DNA of 54,202 nucleotides. Source: Oscillospiraceae bacterium. GTDB lineage: Bacteria; Bacillota; Clostridia; Oscillospirales; JAAYXM01. Position 1 is the stretch's first letter; the number at the start of each line of letters is the position of its first letter. The translations under genes and the position numbers were made by a program. The notes under the pieces were generated by a model. The model was not told where the DNA came from. It saw only the letters and a list, made by a program, of their open reading frames with translations, and did no database searches. The DNA lies in the NCBI GenBank assembly GCA_017435965.1, contig JAFSEA010000085.1, forward strand, positions 1-54,202. Reading direction: 5' to 3'. Shown in pieces: positions 16,990-26,010 of the stretch.

Positions 16990-18294
16990 ATGGGAAATGT
17001 GAGAATGGGTCGTGTGAACGACGAACTCAGAAATGCACTTTCCGAGCTTATCAGAACGGTTAAAGACCCACGTGTTGACGGACTTGTCAGCATTGTGAGA
17101 GTAGAAACCGCATCGGATCTCGGTAGTGCAAAGGTGTATATAAGTGTGCTGGGAGATGAGAAGAAAACCCGTGACTGCGTCAAGGGTCTCACCTCTGCGG
17201 CAGGCTATCTTCGCCGTGCAGTAGCAGGTAAGCTTCATTTGCGCCATACCCCCACCCTCACCTTCATCGGAGATGATTCCATTGTTTCGGGAACTCATAT
17301 AATGGAGCTTATCGAAAATGTTTCAAAAACCGAGGAAAAGAAAAAGCATCTTGATGTTGAGGGCGTTGCGGAGTTTCTCAAAACCCGTGACAATGTGCTT
17401 ATCCTCACTCATAAAAGTCCTGATGGAGATACTGTGGGAAGTGCGGCCGCCCTTGCGGAAATACTCCGTGCTATGGGTAAAACTGTCTATGTTTTTGCAA
17501 ACCCCGAATTTACAAAAAAGCTTCTCAGATATGTGAAGTCATACCTTGCACCGGAGGGCTTTGTTCCTTCTTGCGTAGTGGCGGTTGACTGTGCAGACAA
17601 AAAGCTTTTCGCAAAGGAAAGCGATGAATATGCAGACAGAGTTGACCTTGCGATTGACCATCATATCACTCACAGGGAATACGCACGCAGAATTTGTGTG
17701 GTTTCCGAGTCTGCTTCCTGCGGCGAGATAATATTTGATATTGCAAAGGTGCTTGGCGTAAAGCTTTCAAAGAAGCTTTGCACCTCGCTGTATGTTGCAA
17801 TTTCCACCGATACGGGAAGATTTCTCCATTCAAATACCACGCCCGAGAGTCATATAAAGGCTGCAGAGCTTATCGCAAAGGGAGTGGACTTTGAAAAAAT
17901 CAACCGTGAGTTCTTTATAGAAAAATCCCGTGCAAGAATTGCACTTGAAGCAGAGCTTCTCGGAAGTATCAATATCTGCTTCGGCGGAAGCGTTGCGATT
18001 ATCAAGCTTTCGGATGAAAGCATAAGACGCGTGAAGGCAACTCAGGATGACCTTGATGGTCTTTCTGCTCTTGCAAGAACACCGAGAGGTGTGTCTCTCG
18101 GCGTATATATCCACGAAAAAGACGGTGCCGCAAAGGTATCTCTTCGCTCGGATGAAAAAGTGAACTCTGCGGAATTCTGTGCATATTTCGGCGGCGGCGG
18201 ACATGACCGTGCCGCAGGCTGCACTATGGATGTTTCTCTTGATGAGGCGGAAGCACTTATAATTTCACGGATTAAAGAGCTTGAATTATTTTAG
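16990..18294 (+). CDS. rbfA-nrnA: fusion of ribosome-binding factor A and DHH nanoRNase/pAp phosphatase (RbfA::NrnA)
   Basis: The first ~115 residues are RbfA (MGRVNDELRNALSELIRTVK, DPRVDGLVSIVRVETASDL, RRAVAGKLHLRHTPTLTFIGD), which matures 16S rRNA in the 30S subunit. After a lysine-rich linker (about 112-122) comes a full NrnA-type DHH phosphoesterase: HKSPDGDTVGS (H141, D145, D147), VAVDCAD (D200), DHH (223-225) and the DHHA1 motif GGGGHDRAAG (401-410). NrnA degrades short oligoribonucleotides and pAp. In most Bacillota the two are separate adjacent genes; here one continuous frame encodes both. It lies between infB and truB. Confidence 0.93.
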   Translation: MGNVRMGRVNDELRNALSELIRTVKDPRVDGLVSIVRVETASDLGSAKVYISVLGDEKKTRDCVKGLTSAAGYLRRAVAGKLHLRHTPTLTFIGDDSIVSGTHIMELIENVSKTEEKKKHLDVEGVAEFLKTRDNVLILTHKSPDGDTVGSAAALAEILRAMGKTVYVFANPEFTKKLLRYVKSYLAPEGFVPSCVVAVDCADKKLFAKESDEYADRVDLAIDHHITHREYARRICVVSESASCGEIIFDIAKVLGVKLSKKLCTSLYVAISTDTGRFLHSNTTPESHIKAAELIAKGVDFEKINREFFIEKSRARIALEAELLGSINICFGGSVAIIKLSDESIRRVKATQDDLDGLSALARTPRGVSLGVYIHEKDGAAKVSLRSDEKVNSAEFCAYFGGGGHDRAAGCTMDVSLDEAEALIISRIKELELF

Positions 18295-18297
18295 ATA

Positions 18298-18328
18298 TTT
18301 GCGGAACGCCATTTCGGTGTTCCGCAAA
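18298..18328 (+). terminator. stem-loop between rbfA::nrnA and truB
   Basis: A 13-bp stem (18298-18310 with 18316-18328, one G-T pair, 5-nt loop) is followed by GTCTGCTTTTAAAG. The T-run is weak, so it may be a partial terminator, attenuator or RNA-processing site within the operon. Confidence 0.6.
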
Positions 18329-18363
18329 GTCTGCTTTTAAAGTTTGTTTCGGAAGGTATGAAA

Positions 18364-19218
18364 ATGAACGGTATAATTATAGTGGACAAGCCTCAAGGAA
18401 TGACCTCCCATGATGTTGTTTCCCGTATGAGAAGGATTCTCGGCACAAGAAGAATAGGACATTCCGGCACCCTTGACCCTCTGGCGACGGGCGTGCTTCC
18501 CATATTTGTGGGACGTGCCACCCGTGCCTGTGAGTTTGCTCTCTGCGATGAAAAGGCATACACGGCGAGATTTCGTCTCGGGATTGTCACCGATACCCAG
18601 GATATAACCGGCGAGGTACTTGAAGAAAGACCTGTGTTGGCAACAAAAGAAGAAGTGTTTTCTGCGGCACATAGCTTTATGGGAGATATTTTACAGACTC
18701 CGCCCATGTTTTCTGCCATAAAGGTTGACGGAACTCCTCTTTATAAACTTGCGAGAGAGGGAAAAACAATAGAGAGAAAAGCAAGAGAAATAAGAATTGA
18801 TTCAATAGATATCCGTCATATAGTCGATGATGAATATGAGATGGATGTTTCCTGTTCAAAGGGTACATATATAAGAACTCTTATTTATGATATTGGCGAA
18901 AAGCTTTCCTGCGGTGCTGTGATGACTGCACTTCGCAGAACAAAATCCGGAGTTTTTGAAATTGAAAATGCAAAGACTCTTGAAGAAATTGAAAATGAAG
19001 CTACATTTCTTCCGGTTGATTTTATGTTCTCGGAATATGATGCCGTAAAGATAGATGCAAAAGGTGAAAAGAAATGTCGCAACGGTGCAGTTGTTCCCTT
19101 TGACGGAGAAGCAGAAAAAACTTACCGTGTCTATTCGGAATCGGGAGAGTTTCTTATGCTTGCGAAGGGCGATGAAAAGGGAAACCTTGTAACGATAAAG
19201 AGTTTTTTTGAGGTATAA
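18364..19218 (+). CDS. truB: tRNA pseudouridine-55 synthase
   Basis: Makes pseudouridine 55 in the T-loop of tRNAs. The 284-residue protein has IIVDKPQGMTSHDVV, the catalytic-Asp motif GHSGTLDPLATGVLPI (about 34-49), the MFSAIKVDGTPLYKLAREG segment and KGTYIRTLIYDIG. I prefer ATG 18364 to the ATG two codons earlier, because GGAAGG (18351-18356) is 7 nt from 18364 but only 1 nt from 18358. ribF follows 3 nt after the stop, a standard pairing. Confidence 0.95.
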   Translation: MNGIIIVDKPQGMTSHDVVSRMRRILGTRRIGHSGTLDPLATGVLPIFVGRATRACEFALCDEKAYTARFRLGIVTDTQDITGEVLEERPVLATKEEVFSAAHSFMGDILQTPPMFSAIKVDGTPLYKLAREGKTIERKAREIRIDSIDIRHIVDDEYEMDVSCSKGTYIRTLIYDIGEKLSCGAVMTALRRTKSGVFEIENAKTLEEIENEATFLPVDFMFSEYDAVKIDAKGEKKCRNGAVVPFDGEAEKTYRVYSESGEFLMLAKGDEKGNLVTIKSFFEV

Positions 19219-19221
19219 TAT

Positions 19222-20142
19222 ATGGCAAAAAAAGTTGTTGCCCTCGGCTTTTTTGACGGGGTGCATATAGGTCACGGCGAATTGCTCAGGAAGACGACGG
19301 AGAGAGCAAAAGTGCTTTCTATGATACCGTCGGTGCTCACATACTCTGTTCACCCCTCGGAGATTCTTTCAAATGAAGCTGTGGGACTCATAAACACAAC
19401 AGAAGAACGTTGTGAAATAATCCGCGACCTCTATGGAATCTCAGATATAACGGTGAAGGAATTCACAAGAGAATATGCATCTCTTTCCTGTGAGAGTTTT
19501 GTGGATGAAATCCTTCTGGGAGAACTCTCTTGCGGTCACGTGGTAGCGGGCTTTGATTTTCGCTTCGGAAAGGGAGGCGCAGGTGATGCCGAAACTCTCC
19601 ACAGGCTTTGTCAGAGTCGGAATATAGGTTGCGATATTGTGAGCAAAGTAGAGCTTGACGGAGATACGGTAAGTTCATCACTCATACGGGAGCTTATTGC
19701 CGTTGGTGATGTGGAGAATGCCGCACGCTTTCTCGGGCATTATCATTGCATAATATCGGAGGTAATGCACGGCGCAAAGCTTGGTGGAAAAATCGGATTT
19801 CCCACAATAAATCAGAGTCTTTCTCTGAAGCTTTGCATACCTAAATACGGAGTGTATGCATCGGTGGTGAAAATAGAGGGAAAAGTCTATACAGGAGTCA
19901 CAAATATCGGCGTGAGACCGACTGTGGCGGAGAAGGAAGAGCCTCGGGCAGAAACTTATATCATCGGTTTTTCGGGAGACCTTTACGGAAAATGCGTGAA
20001 GGTGGAGCTTGTGAAATTTCTAAGGCACGAGGAGAAGTTTTCGTCGGTGGAGATGCTCGGGAAGAGAATTGCCTGTGATGCGGAAGCGGCAAAGAATGAA
20101 ATTGCACAGAATTACAAGAGTATTTTACAGAAAATTCATTGA
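19222..20142 (+). CDS. ribF: bifunctional riboflavin kinase/FAD synthetase
   Basis: Converts riboflavin to FMN and FMN to FAD. The 306-residue product has the N-terminal nucleotidyltransferase domain (GFFDGVHIGHGELLR, about 9-23; DFRFGKGGAGD; VSSSLIRELI) and the C-terminal riboflavin kinase domain (GKIGFPTIN, about 193-201; YGVYASVVKI; GVTNIGVRPTV; FLRHEEKFSSVE). Family members usually read GFPTAN; the Ile here is a mild variation. The gene starts 3 nt after truB. A promoter for the next gene overlaps its last codons. No FMN riboswitch is visible upstream, consistent with its place in a translation operon. Confidence 0.95.
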   Translation: MAKKVVALGFFDGVHIGHGELLRKTTERAKVLSMIPSVLTYSVHPSEILSNEAVGLINTTEERCEIIRDLYGISDITVKEFTREYASLSCESFVDEILLGELSCGHVVAGFDFRFGKGGAGDAETLHRLCQSRNIGCDIVSKVELDGDTVSSSLIRELIAVGDVENAARFLGHYHCIISEVMHGAKLGGKIGFPTINQSLSLKLCIPKYGVYASVVKIEGKVYTGVTNIGVRPTVAEKEEPRAETYIIGFSGDLYGKCVKVELVKFLRHEEKFSSVEMLGKRIACDAEAAKNEIAQNYKSILQKIH

Positions 20143-20167
20143 TTTTACCCATATAATTTGATAGAAT
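20139..20167 (+). promoter_or_regulatory. promoter of the PucR-like gene, overlapping the end of ribF
   Basis: TTGATT (20139-20144), 17-nt spacer, TAGAAT (20162-20167). The resulting leader of about 90 nt contains a 7-bp hairpin (20202-20208 with 20216-20222). Confidence 0.55.
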
Positions 20168-20263
20168 ATATACGGCACAGTATGCACTTTTGCCGAAAAA
20201 ACGCAAAGGACAAGTCTTTGCGGAAAAGTTTTATATAAGCTTTGGTTAAGGATGGATTGAGAT

Positions 20264-21355
20264 ATGGCTTGGAGAATGCTTCAGAATACTATACTTCAGA
20301 TGAAAGAGGCAACAGATCGCACAATCGGAGTTATGAATGTTTCGGGTGAGGTGGTTGCCTGCACGGAACAGTCACTTAAGGGAACGATAAGGGAAAGTGC
20401 TCTTTCTTCCCTTGAGGAAATGATTGGCTCCTATATGGTTCGTGACGGAGATACATATAAGCCCGTTGCAACCCCCGGTGCGAGATTTGAGTATGTGGTC
20501 TTTGTGTCCGGTGAGGATGAGTATGCAAGAAGTCTTTGTGTGATGGCGGCACTTGCCATAGGCAATGCGAAGAAATATTATGATGAAAAGCACGACCGTG
20601 CAACATTCATCAAGAATATAATACTTGACAATATTCTCTCCGGAGACATCTATATGAAGGCAAATGAGCTTCGTATGCCTCTGGACGTTCCCCACATCGT
20701 ATATCTCATCCGCCAGGTTGATCAGCCTGACAATGCGGCTGTGGATGTGGTGGCAAATATGTTCCCCGATAAATCAAGGGACTTTGTTGTCAGCATAAGC
20801 GAAAGTGAGCTTGCACTTATAAGCGAGGTTTCCGGAAACTATGAAACCCGTGATTTTGTAAAGACGGCAGAGAAAATCCGCGACACATTAAATGCGGAGA
20901 TTCTTTCCAAAACTGAAATAGGAATAGGCACGGTAGCCCCCACCCTCAAAGACCTTGCGGTGTCATATAAAGAAGCTCAGTCTGCAATCAACATCGGAAA
21001 GATGTTTGACACAGAGCGTGATGTTATGAGCTATGAGAGCCTTGGAATAGGAAGGCTTATTTATCAGCTTCCAACAACAGTTTGTGAGATGTTCCTCTCC
21101 GAAGTGTTTGAAGACAGCTCCATTGACGGTCTTGATTCGGAAACCCTTATGACAATACAGAAGTTCTTTGAAAACAATCTGAACGTTTCAGAAACATCCA
21201 GAAACCTCTTTGTACACAGAAACACACTTGTTTACCGCCTTGAGAAAATCAAAAAGATAACGGGACTTGACCTTCGTGAGTTTGACCATGCGATAATTTT
21301 CAAGGTTGCCCTTATGGTAAAGAGATATCTGTCAATACAGGGCTCGGCGTTTTAA
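20264..21355 (+). CDS. PucR/CdaR-like transcriptional regulator
   Basis: The 363-residue protein ends in a PucR-type helix-turn-helix (about 300-352: FFENNLNVSETSRNLFVHRNTLVYRLEKI then KKITGLDLREFDHAIIFKVAL), typical of CdaR/PucR activators that sense small metabolites through N-terminal domains. The N-terminal half (IGVMNVSGEVVACTEQ) resembles a sugar-diacid-recognition/PAS-like sensor, with a GGDEF-like middle region (SVSYKEAQSAINIG). The ATG at 20264 follows AAGGATGG. ftsE begins 29 nt after the stop, so this regulator may be co-transcribed with the cell-division genes. The ligand is unknown. Confidence 0.8.
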   Translation: MAWRMLQNTILQMKEATDRTIGVMNVSGEVVACTEQSLKGTIRESALSSLEEMIGSYMVRDGDTYKPVATPGARFEYVVFVSGEDEYARSLCVMAALAIGNAKKYYDEKHDRATFIKNIILDNILSGDIYMKANELRMPLDVPHIVYLIRQVDQPDNAAVDVVANMFPDKSRDFVVSISESELALISEVSGNYETRDFVKTAEKIRDTLNAEILSKTEIGIGTVAPTLKDLAVSYKEAQSAINIGKMFDTERDVMSYESLGIGRLIYQLPTTVCEMFLSEVFEDSSIDGLDSETLMTIQKFFENNLNVSETSRNLFVHRNTLVYRLEKIKKITGLDLREFDHAIIFKVALMVKRYLSIQGSAF

Positions 21356-21384
21356 ATCCGATTTTTTTGAAAGGAATGTGAAAT

Positions 21385-22101
21385 ATGGTCAGACTCCTCG
21401 ATGTATGTAAGGTGTATGAAAACGGAACACCTGCTCTGTCGGGTATAAACCTTAAGATAGATGATGGTGAGTTTGTCTTTCTCGTAGGCTCGTCCGCCTC
21501 GGGAAAGTCCACAATAGTAAAGATACTCACAAGTGAAGTGAGAATGTCCTCGGGAAGAGGAATGGTAAACGGATACAACCTGAACAGAATCAAACGTTCA
21601 AAAGTGCCGGAGCTCCGGAGAACAATAGGCGTTGTGTTTCAGGATTTCCGTCTTATAGATAAAAAAACAATTTATGAAAATGTTGCTTTTGCAATGCGCG
21701 CAGTCGGTTCATCGCCGCGTATGATAAAGAAGAGAGTTCCTTATGTGCTTCAGCTTGTCGGCCTTGACCACAAAATGAACGTTTATCCGAATGAGCTTTC
21801 AGGCGGTGAGAGGCAGAGAGTGGCTGTTGCACGTGCCATTGTAAACAACCCCACTATGATAATCGCAGACGAACCAACGGGTAACCTTGACCCGAAGATG
21901 TCTGTTGAAATAATGAGTCTTCTTGAAAAAATCAATGAGCTCGGAACAACTGTTCTTGTTGTTACTCACGAAAAAGAGCTTGTAAATATGTTCTCAAAAA
22001 GAGTTATTGCAATTGACAGCGGACGTATCATCAGTGACAGAACCGGCGGATATTACCAAAATGACAGGATAGGCGGGCTTCACAGAAATGAAACTTTATA
22101 A
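21385..22101 (+). CDS. ftsE: cell-division ABC transporter ATPase FtsE
   Basis: FtsE with FtsX transmits ATP hydrolysis across the membrane to switch on peptidoglycan hydrolases at the division site. The 238-residue protein has Walker A GSSASGKST (35-43), Q-loop VVFQDFRLID, signature LSGGERQRVAVARAI, Walker B MIIADEPTGNLD and the H-loop VVTHEKE. AAAGGA precedes ATG 21385. It overlaps ftsX by 14 bp, so translation of the two is coupled. Confidence 0.95.
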   Translation: MVRLLDVCKVYENGTPALSGINLKIDDGEFVFLVGSSASGKSTIVKILTSEVRMSSGRGMVNGYNLNRIKRSKVPELRRTIGVVFQDFRLIDKKTIYENVAFAMRAVGSSPRMIKKRVPYVLQLVGLDHKMNVYPNELSGGERQRVAVARAIVNNPTMIIADEPTGNLDPKMSVEIMSLLEKINELGTTVLVVTHEKELVNMFSKRVIAIDSGRIISDRTGGYYQNDRIGGLHRNETL

Positions 22102-23173
22102 TATTACATATTTTTTGCGAGAGGGAGTTACAAGTATATTTTCCCATCGTCTTATGAGCATTGCCGCAATGAGTGTAATTATGGCGTGTCTTCTGCTTAT
22201 GGGAAGCTTCTCTCTTGTCGTTGCAAATATTGAAAATCTTCTCGGTGATATTGAAAAGAAAAATCAGATAGTTGCATATGTAGATGAAAACTGGGAATAT
22301 GAAGCGGGAAATCTCGGCGTTTATGTTCAGGAAACCGAGGAGGTTCCGGAAGAAGTAACTGAAGAAACAGAAGAAATTTCTGAAGAAGTAACGGAGGAGA
22401 CACAGGAAGAAGTAACGGAAGAAATTTTAGAAGAGATATCGGAAGAAATTTCTGCCGGGGAAGTTGATGCAAACAGGGATGAAACTCAGCTCATAAATGC
22501 ACTCGAAGAAAGAATCGGCAAAGAAATACTTAAAATTCAGGGTGTTGATGAGTGCACGGTTACCACAAAAACGCAGGCACTTGAGGAATTTCGCAAGGAT
22601 TTCGGCGAAGAAGGTGAAATTCTCAACGGAATAGAGGAAAGAAACCCACTTCGCCATAGGTTTACCATAACGCTCAAAGATATTGAAAACACCCAGAGTG
22701 TTGCGGATGAGCTGAAAAAAATAGACGGTATCGCAAAAGTTACCGCAAGAAATGACATTGCAGAAAAAATGATGGAAGTAAGCGATGTTACAACTCTTGT
22801 TTGCACCGTGCTTATCCTTATACTTGTCCTTGTTTCTGTATTTATCATATCAAACACAGTAAATATCACAATGTTCAATCGCCGCGAGGAGATTGCCATT
22901 ATGAAGATGATAGGTGCAACCAACAGCTTTGTAAGAATTCCGTTTATTGTTGAAGGTGTTCTTATAGGTCTTGCCGGTGCTACCTTTGCCCTGCTTTTGC
23001 AATGGGCTATTTATGATTATGTAATAGTTGAAGCCCTTTCCACATTGGCGTTTATATCATCCGTGCCATTTGGCGAACTTGTGTGGGATATCGTTAAAAT
23101 GTTCTATGGAGTATCAGCACTTGTCGGCGGACTTGGAAGTGTGATAACTTTGCGTAAATTCCTTAAAGTATAA
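22088..23173 (+). CDS. ftsX: cell-division membrane protein FtsX with an acidic extracellular insert
   Basis: FtsX is the membrane partner of FtsE. The 361 residues exceed the usual ~300. There is one TM helix near the N-terminus (about 24-46) and three near the C-terminus (about 232-252, 280-300 and 332-352), with the MFNRREEIAIMKMIGAT segment typical of FtsX/MacB permeases. In the extracellular domain, residues 81-125 form a Glu/Thr/Val low-complexity stretch of repeats such as EEVTEETEEISEEVTEET, which is encoded by repetitive DNA (22340-22455). The insert is probably a disordered acidic tether. Next gene is an M23 hydrolase, the likely target of FtsEX control. Confidence 0.93.
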   Translation: MKLYNITYFLREGVTSIFSHRLMSIAAMSVIMACLLLMGSFSLVVANIENLLGDIEKKNQIVAYVDENWEYEAGNLGVYVQETEEVPEEVTEETEEISEEVTEETQEEVTEEILEEISEEISAGEVDANRDETQLINALEERIGKEILKIQGVDECTVTTKTQALEEFRKDFGEEGEILNGIEERNPLRHRFTITLKDIENTQSVADELKKIDGIAKVTARNDIAEKMMEVSDVTTLVCTVLILILVLVSVFIISNTVNITMFNRREEIAIMKMIGATNSFVRIPFIVEGVLIGLAGATFALLLQWAIYDYVIVEALSTLAFISSVPFGELVWDIVKMFYGVSALVGGLGSVITLRKFLKV

Positions 23174-23191
23174 AGAAGGAGGGAGTTTGTT

Positions 23192-24490
23192 GTGAAAAAA
23201 AGAACAGTGCGTATAATTTGTGCAGTAATAGCAGGACTTCTTGTATTCACTTTTTTGTTTACATTTATCACGGATATTATAGCAAATACTCCCGGAGCTC
23301 AGGCCGCAGATACTGTGGATGCACTTAATGGTAAGCTTGCAGAGCTTGCCAAAGATAAAGAAGAGATAAAAAAAGAAATTTCTGAGATAGAAAAGAAAAA
23401 AGATTCGGCATCAGCAAAAAAAGCAGCTCTTGATGAACAGATAGATGTAACTCAGCAGGAAATAGATGTGCTGAATCAGCTTATCGAGGTGCTTGATGCC
23501 AATATTTTGGAAAAAGAAGCAGAGCTTGAAGCTGCAATAGAACTCGAAGCTGAGCAGATGGAGAACTTTCTCGTGAGGGTTCGCGTTATGGAAGAAGAAG
23601 GCTCGATTTCAATGCTTGGTATAATTCTTTCTGCGGACAGCTTCACAGATATGCTCACAAGAATAGAGCTTGTTAGTGATATTGTTGAAGGTGACAAAAA
23701 TTTAATGAAAGAGCTTGCGGAAACGCGAGCAAAGATAAACGCAGATAAGCTGGCGCTTGATGAAGATCGTGCAGAACAAGAAAAAAACCGTGCGGAGTTA
23801 GAGGGCAAACGCGCATCTCTCAAACAGCAATACAGCGATGCCAATTCTCTTATCAAGGAACTCAGTGCGGATGCAAAGGAATATGAAAAGAAGTATAATG
23901 AGGCAGAGGCTGCACAGGAAGAAACAAAGGAAGAAATAAAGAAAATTCTTGAAGAGCAGGAACGAAAAAGAAAAGAAGAGGAAGAACGAAAGAGAAAAGA
24001 AGCGGAAGCGAAAAAGAAAAAAGAGGAAGAAGAAAGAAAAAAGAAAGAATCGAGCGATAGCAAGAAAGGGCAGACAAGCTCGACTTATACGGGAGGGACC
24101 TTCCGATGGCCGACCAAGGCAACATATATCACCTCTTATTACGGAAGAAGAAGTGACCCGATAACAAAAAAGAGTGCATTCCACACGGGTATAGATATCG
24201 GTACAAGTCTGGGTAGCGAAATTTATGCCGCAAACAGCGGTACGGTAATCGTTGCGGGATGGTCTCAGAAGGGTTACGGAAACTATGTCGTAATTGATCA
24301 TGGCGGCGGAAAAGCCACATTGTATGCTCATATGCACAAAATTAAAACAACAAAAGGTGCAGAGGTACAGAAGGGCGATGTTATAGGACTTGTAGGTTCT
24401 ACCGGTTATTCCACGGGTCCCCATCTCCACTTTGAAATTCTCATAAACGGAGAACATACAAACCCCATGAATTATTTTAACAAAGCATAA
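23192..24490 (+). CDS. coiled-coil M23 (LytM) peptidoglycan hydrolase, EnvC/PcsB-like architecture
   Basis: The 432-residue product starts with an N-terminal membrane/signal segment (about 8-30), a long coiled coil (about 40-290, ending in a highly charged Lys/Glu/Arg run) and a C-terminal M23 domain. The zinc and catalytic residues are intact: HTGIDIG (H331, D335), the LYAHMH region and GPHLHFEI (H411, H413). In EnvC the same residues are lost, so this protein is probably itself a hydrolase. FtsEX partners in Bacillota are coiled-coil hydrolases (PcsB, CwlO), and adjacency to ftsX supports that. Start is GTG 23192 after GAAGGAGGG. Confidence 0.9.
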   Translation: MKKRTVRIICAVIAGLLVFTFLFTFITDIIANTPGAQAADTVDALNGKLAELAKDKEEIKKEISEIEKKKDSASAKKAALDEQIDVTQQEIDVLNQLIEVLDANILEKEAELEAAIELEAEQMENFLVRVRVMEEEGSISMLGIILSADSFTDMLTRIELVSDIVEGDKNLMKELAETRAKINADKLALDEDRAEQEKNRAELEGKRASLKQQYSDANSLIKELSADAKEYEKKYNEAEAAQEETKEEIKKILEEQERKRKEEEERKRKEAEAKKKKEEEERKKKESSDSKKGQTSSTYTGGTFRWPTKATYITSYYGRRSDPITKKSAFHTGIDIGTSLGSEIYAANSGTVIVAGWSQKGYGNYVVIDHGGGKATLYAHMHKIKTTKGAEVQKGDVIGLVGSTGYSTGPHLHFEILINGEHTNPMNYFNKA

Positions 24491-24506
24491 CTTTCGCTAA
24501 GATCGG

Positions 24507-24526
24507 GGCGGGGAATTTTCCCCGCC
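24507..24526 (+). terminator. GC-rich stem-loop between the M23 hydrolase and ctpA
   Basis: GGCGGGG (24507-24513) pairs with CCCCGCC (24520-24526), extendable by AA/TT inside the loop. No T-run follows and the ctpA ribosome-binding site comes 17 nt later, so it may reduce read-through or stabilise the upstream mRNA. Confidence 0.5.
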
Positions 24527-24556
24527 GCAATGCTTCATAATAAAGGAGAAAGTTTT

Positions 24557-25888
24557 ATGAACAACAACGAAAACAAACCTGCATCAAGGGGAAAGAAAAG
24601 GAGTATAATGACCATTGTTGCACTTATGCTTCTGAGTGCGGCGCTGACTTATTGTATAACCCTCTCTGCCCTTGAAGCGGAATACAATGCAAAGCTCAAC
24701 GGACTTCTTGATATGGAGGAAGAATACAAACTGATAGACGAAGTTCTTACCAATATCGATGACCATTATGTCAAGGATTTTGATGTCCGTGATGTCTTTG
24801 ACGGTGCACGTTACGGTATGGTCGCAAGTCTCGGTGACCGATGGTCATATTATCTGACTCCGGAACAATTTGCTTCGGTGATAGACTCATCCAACAGCAA
24901 GATGGTGGGAATAGGAATAACTGCGGCTTATGACGAGGAGAAAGGAGAAGTGGTTGTTCTTGATGTGTATGAAGGTTCTCCTGCGGAAAATGCAAAAATC
25001 CAGCCGTATGACAGAATAATCACGGTTGACGGAAATAACGTCTCGGATATCGGTTATGATGCGGCGGTAAACAAGATCCGCGGCGACATTGATACTGCCG
25101 TTGCAATAACAATTCGTCGTGAGGGTGTTGAAAACCCGATAAATGTGAATATAACACGCCATGAGGTTGATATTCAGCACGTAAAATCAAAAATACTTGA
25201 CGGAAACATCGGATATATAGAAATCGGAAGCTTTGATGCCAATGTTGATAAAGACGTGCTGGCGGCTCTTGAAAATCTCAAGAAGGCAGAAGTCAAGGGA
25301 ATTATTTTTGATGTAAGAAATAATCCCGGCGGAAGGCTCAATGTGCTTGTGAAAATACTTGATCCGCTGTTGCCCGAGGGAACAATCATCAAAGAAGTGA
25401 ATAAAAAAGGAAAAGAAACCGTTTATACTTCAGATGCGGAAGCACTTGATATACCTATGGTAGTGCTTGCAAACGAATATTCAATAAGTGCCGCAGAGTT
25501 CTTTGCCGCGGCTCTTCAGGAAGCGGAGAAGGCAACCGTTATAGGAACTCCCACCACAGGCAAGGGAGTTGCACAGCAGCATATTCCGCTTTCCGACGGC
25601 TCGGGACTTGTTATTTCGGTGTCCAGATATTACACGGGAAAAGGTCGCAATCTTGATGAAACTCACGGAATCATCCCCGATATTGAAGTGAAACTTACCG
25701 AGGAGGAAAGCAAGAAATTTTATCTCCTTGAAGAATCTGAAGACAGGCAGCTTCAGACGGCGATAGGTGAGATAAACAAAATGACGGGAGAAGCAAACAC
25801 CGCGGAATCACAGCAGGCAGAAGGTGAAAATGCAGATCCTGCCGAGCAGACTTCCACTGAAGAAAACACAACTGCGGTAACCCAATAA
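24557..25888 (+). CDS. ctpA: membrane-anchored S41 C-terminal processing protease
   Basis: The 443-residue protein has a TM anchor (about 16-35), a PDZ domain (about 108-190, VGIGITAAYD, PYDRIITVDGNNV) and the S41 core with Ser/Lys dyad SISAAEFF (S311) and TTGKGVAQQ (K336), 25 residues apart as in CtpB. The C-terminus is Glu/Thr/Gln-rich and disordered. It is the last gene of the ftsEX-M23 cluster and could process the hydrolase or another division protein. I chose ATG 24557 because AAAGGAG (24541-24547 region) lies just before it. Confidence 0.9.
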   Translation: MNNNENKPASRGKKRSIMTIVALMLLSAALTYCITLSALEAEYNAKLNGLLDMEEEYKLIDEVLTNIDDHYVKDFDVRDVFDGARYGMVASLGDRWSYYLTPEQFASVIDSSNSKMVGIGITAAYDEEKGEVVVLDVYEGSPAENAKIQPYDRIITVDGNNVSDIGYDAAVNKIRGDIDTAVAITIRREGVENPINVNITRHEVDIQHVKSKILDGNIGYIEIGSFDANVDKDVLAALENLKKAEVKGIIFDVRNNPGGRLNVLVKILDPLLPEGTIIKEVNKKGKETVYTSDAEALDIPMVVLANEYSISAAEFFAAALQEAEKATVIGTPTTGKGVAQQHIPLSDGSGLVISVSRYYTGKGRNLDETHGIIPDIEVKLTEEESKKFYLLEESEDRQLQTAIGEINKMTGEANTAESQQAEGENADPAEQTSTEENTTAVTQ

Positions 25889-25892
25889 AAGC

Positions 25893-25927
25893 AAAAATCG
25901 GACAGATTTGGTTCTGTCCGATTTTTT
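25893..25927 (+). terminator. rho-independent terminator after ctpA
   Basis: A 14-bp stem (25893-25906 with 25913-25926), 6-nt loop and a run of six T residues. Confidence 0.92.
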
Positions 25928-26010
25928 GCAGGCAGAAAAGTGATAAAAGTGTAATATGGCAAGAAAAAGAAAATATATTGTATTATCAACTTTCTGATTG
26001 GAGAATGCTC

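Noticed and set aside
23476-24063. Serine-rich leftward frame opposite the M23 hydrolase
   Set aside because: It mirrors the Lys/Glu codons of the coiled coil (AAG/GAA read as CTT/TTC); no ribosome-binding site.
24505-24530. GC-rich hairpin before ctpA as another GTAGGG palindrome
   Set aside because: It lacks the GTAGGG border; it is an ordinary intergenic stem.
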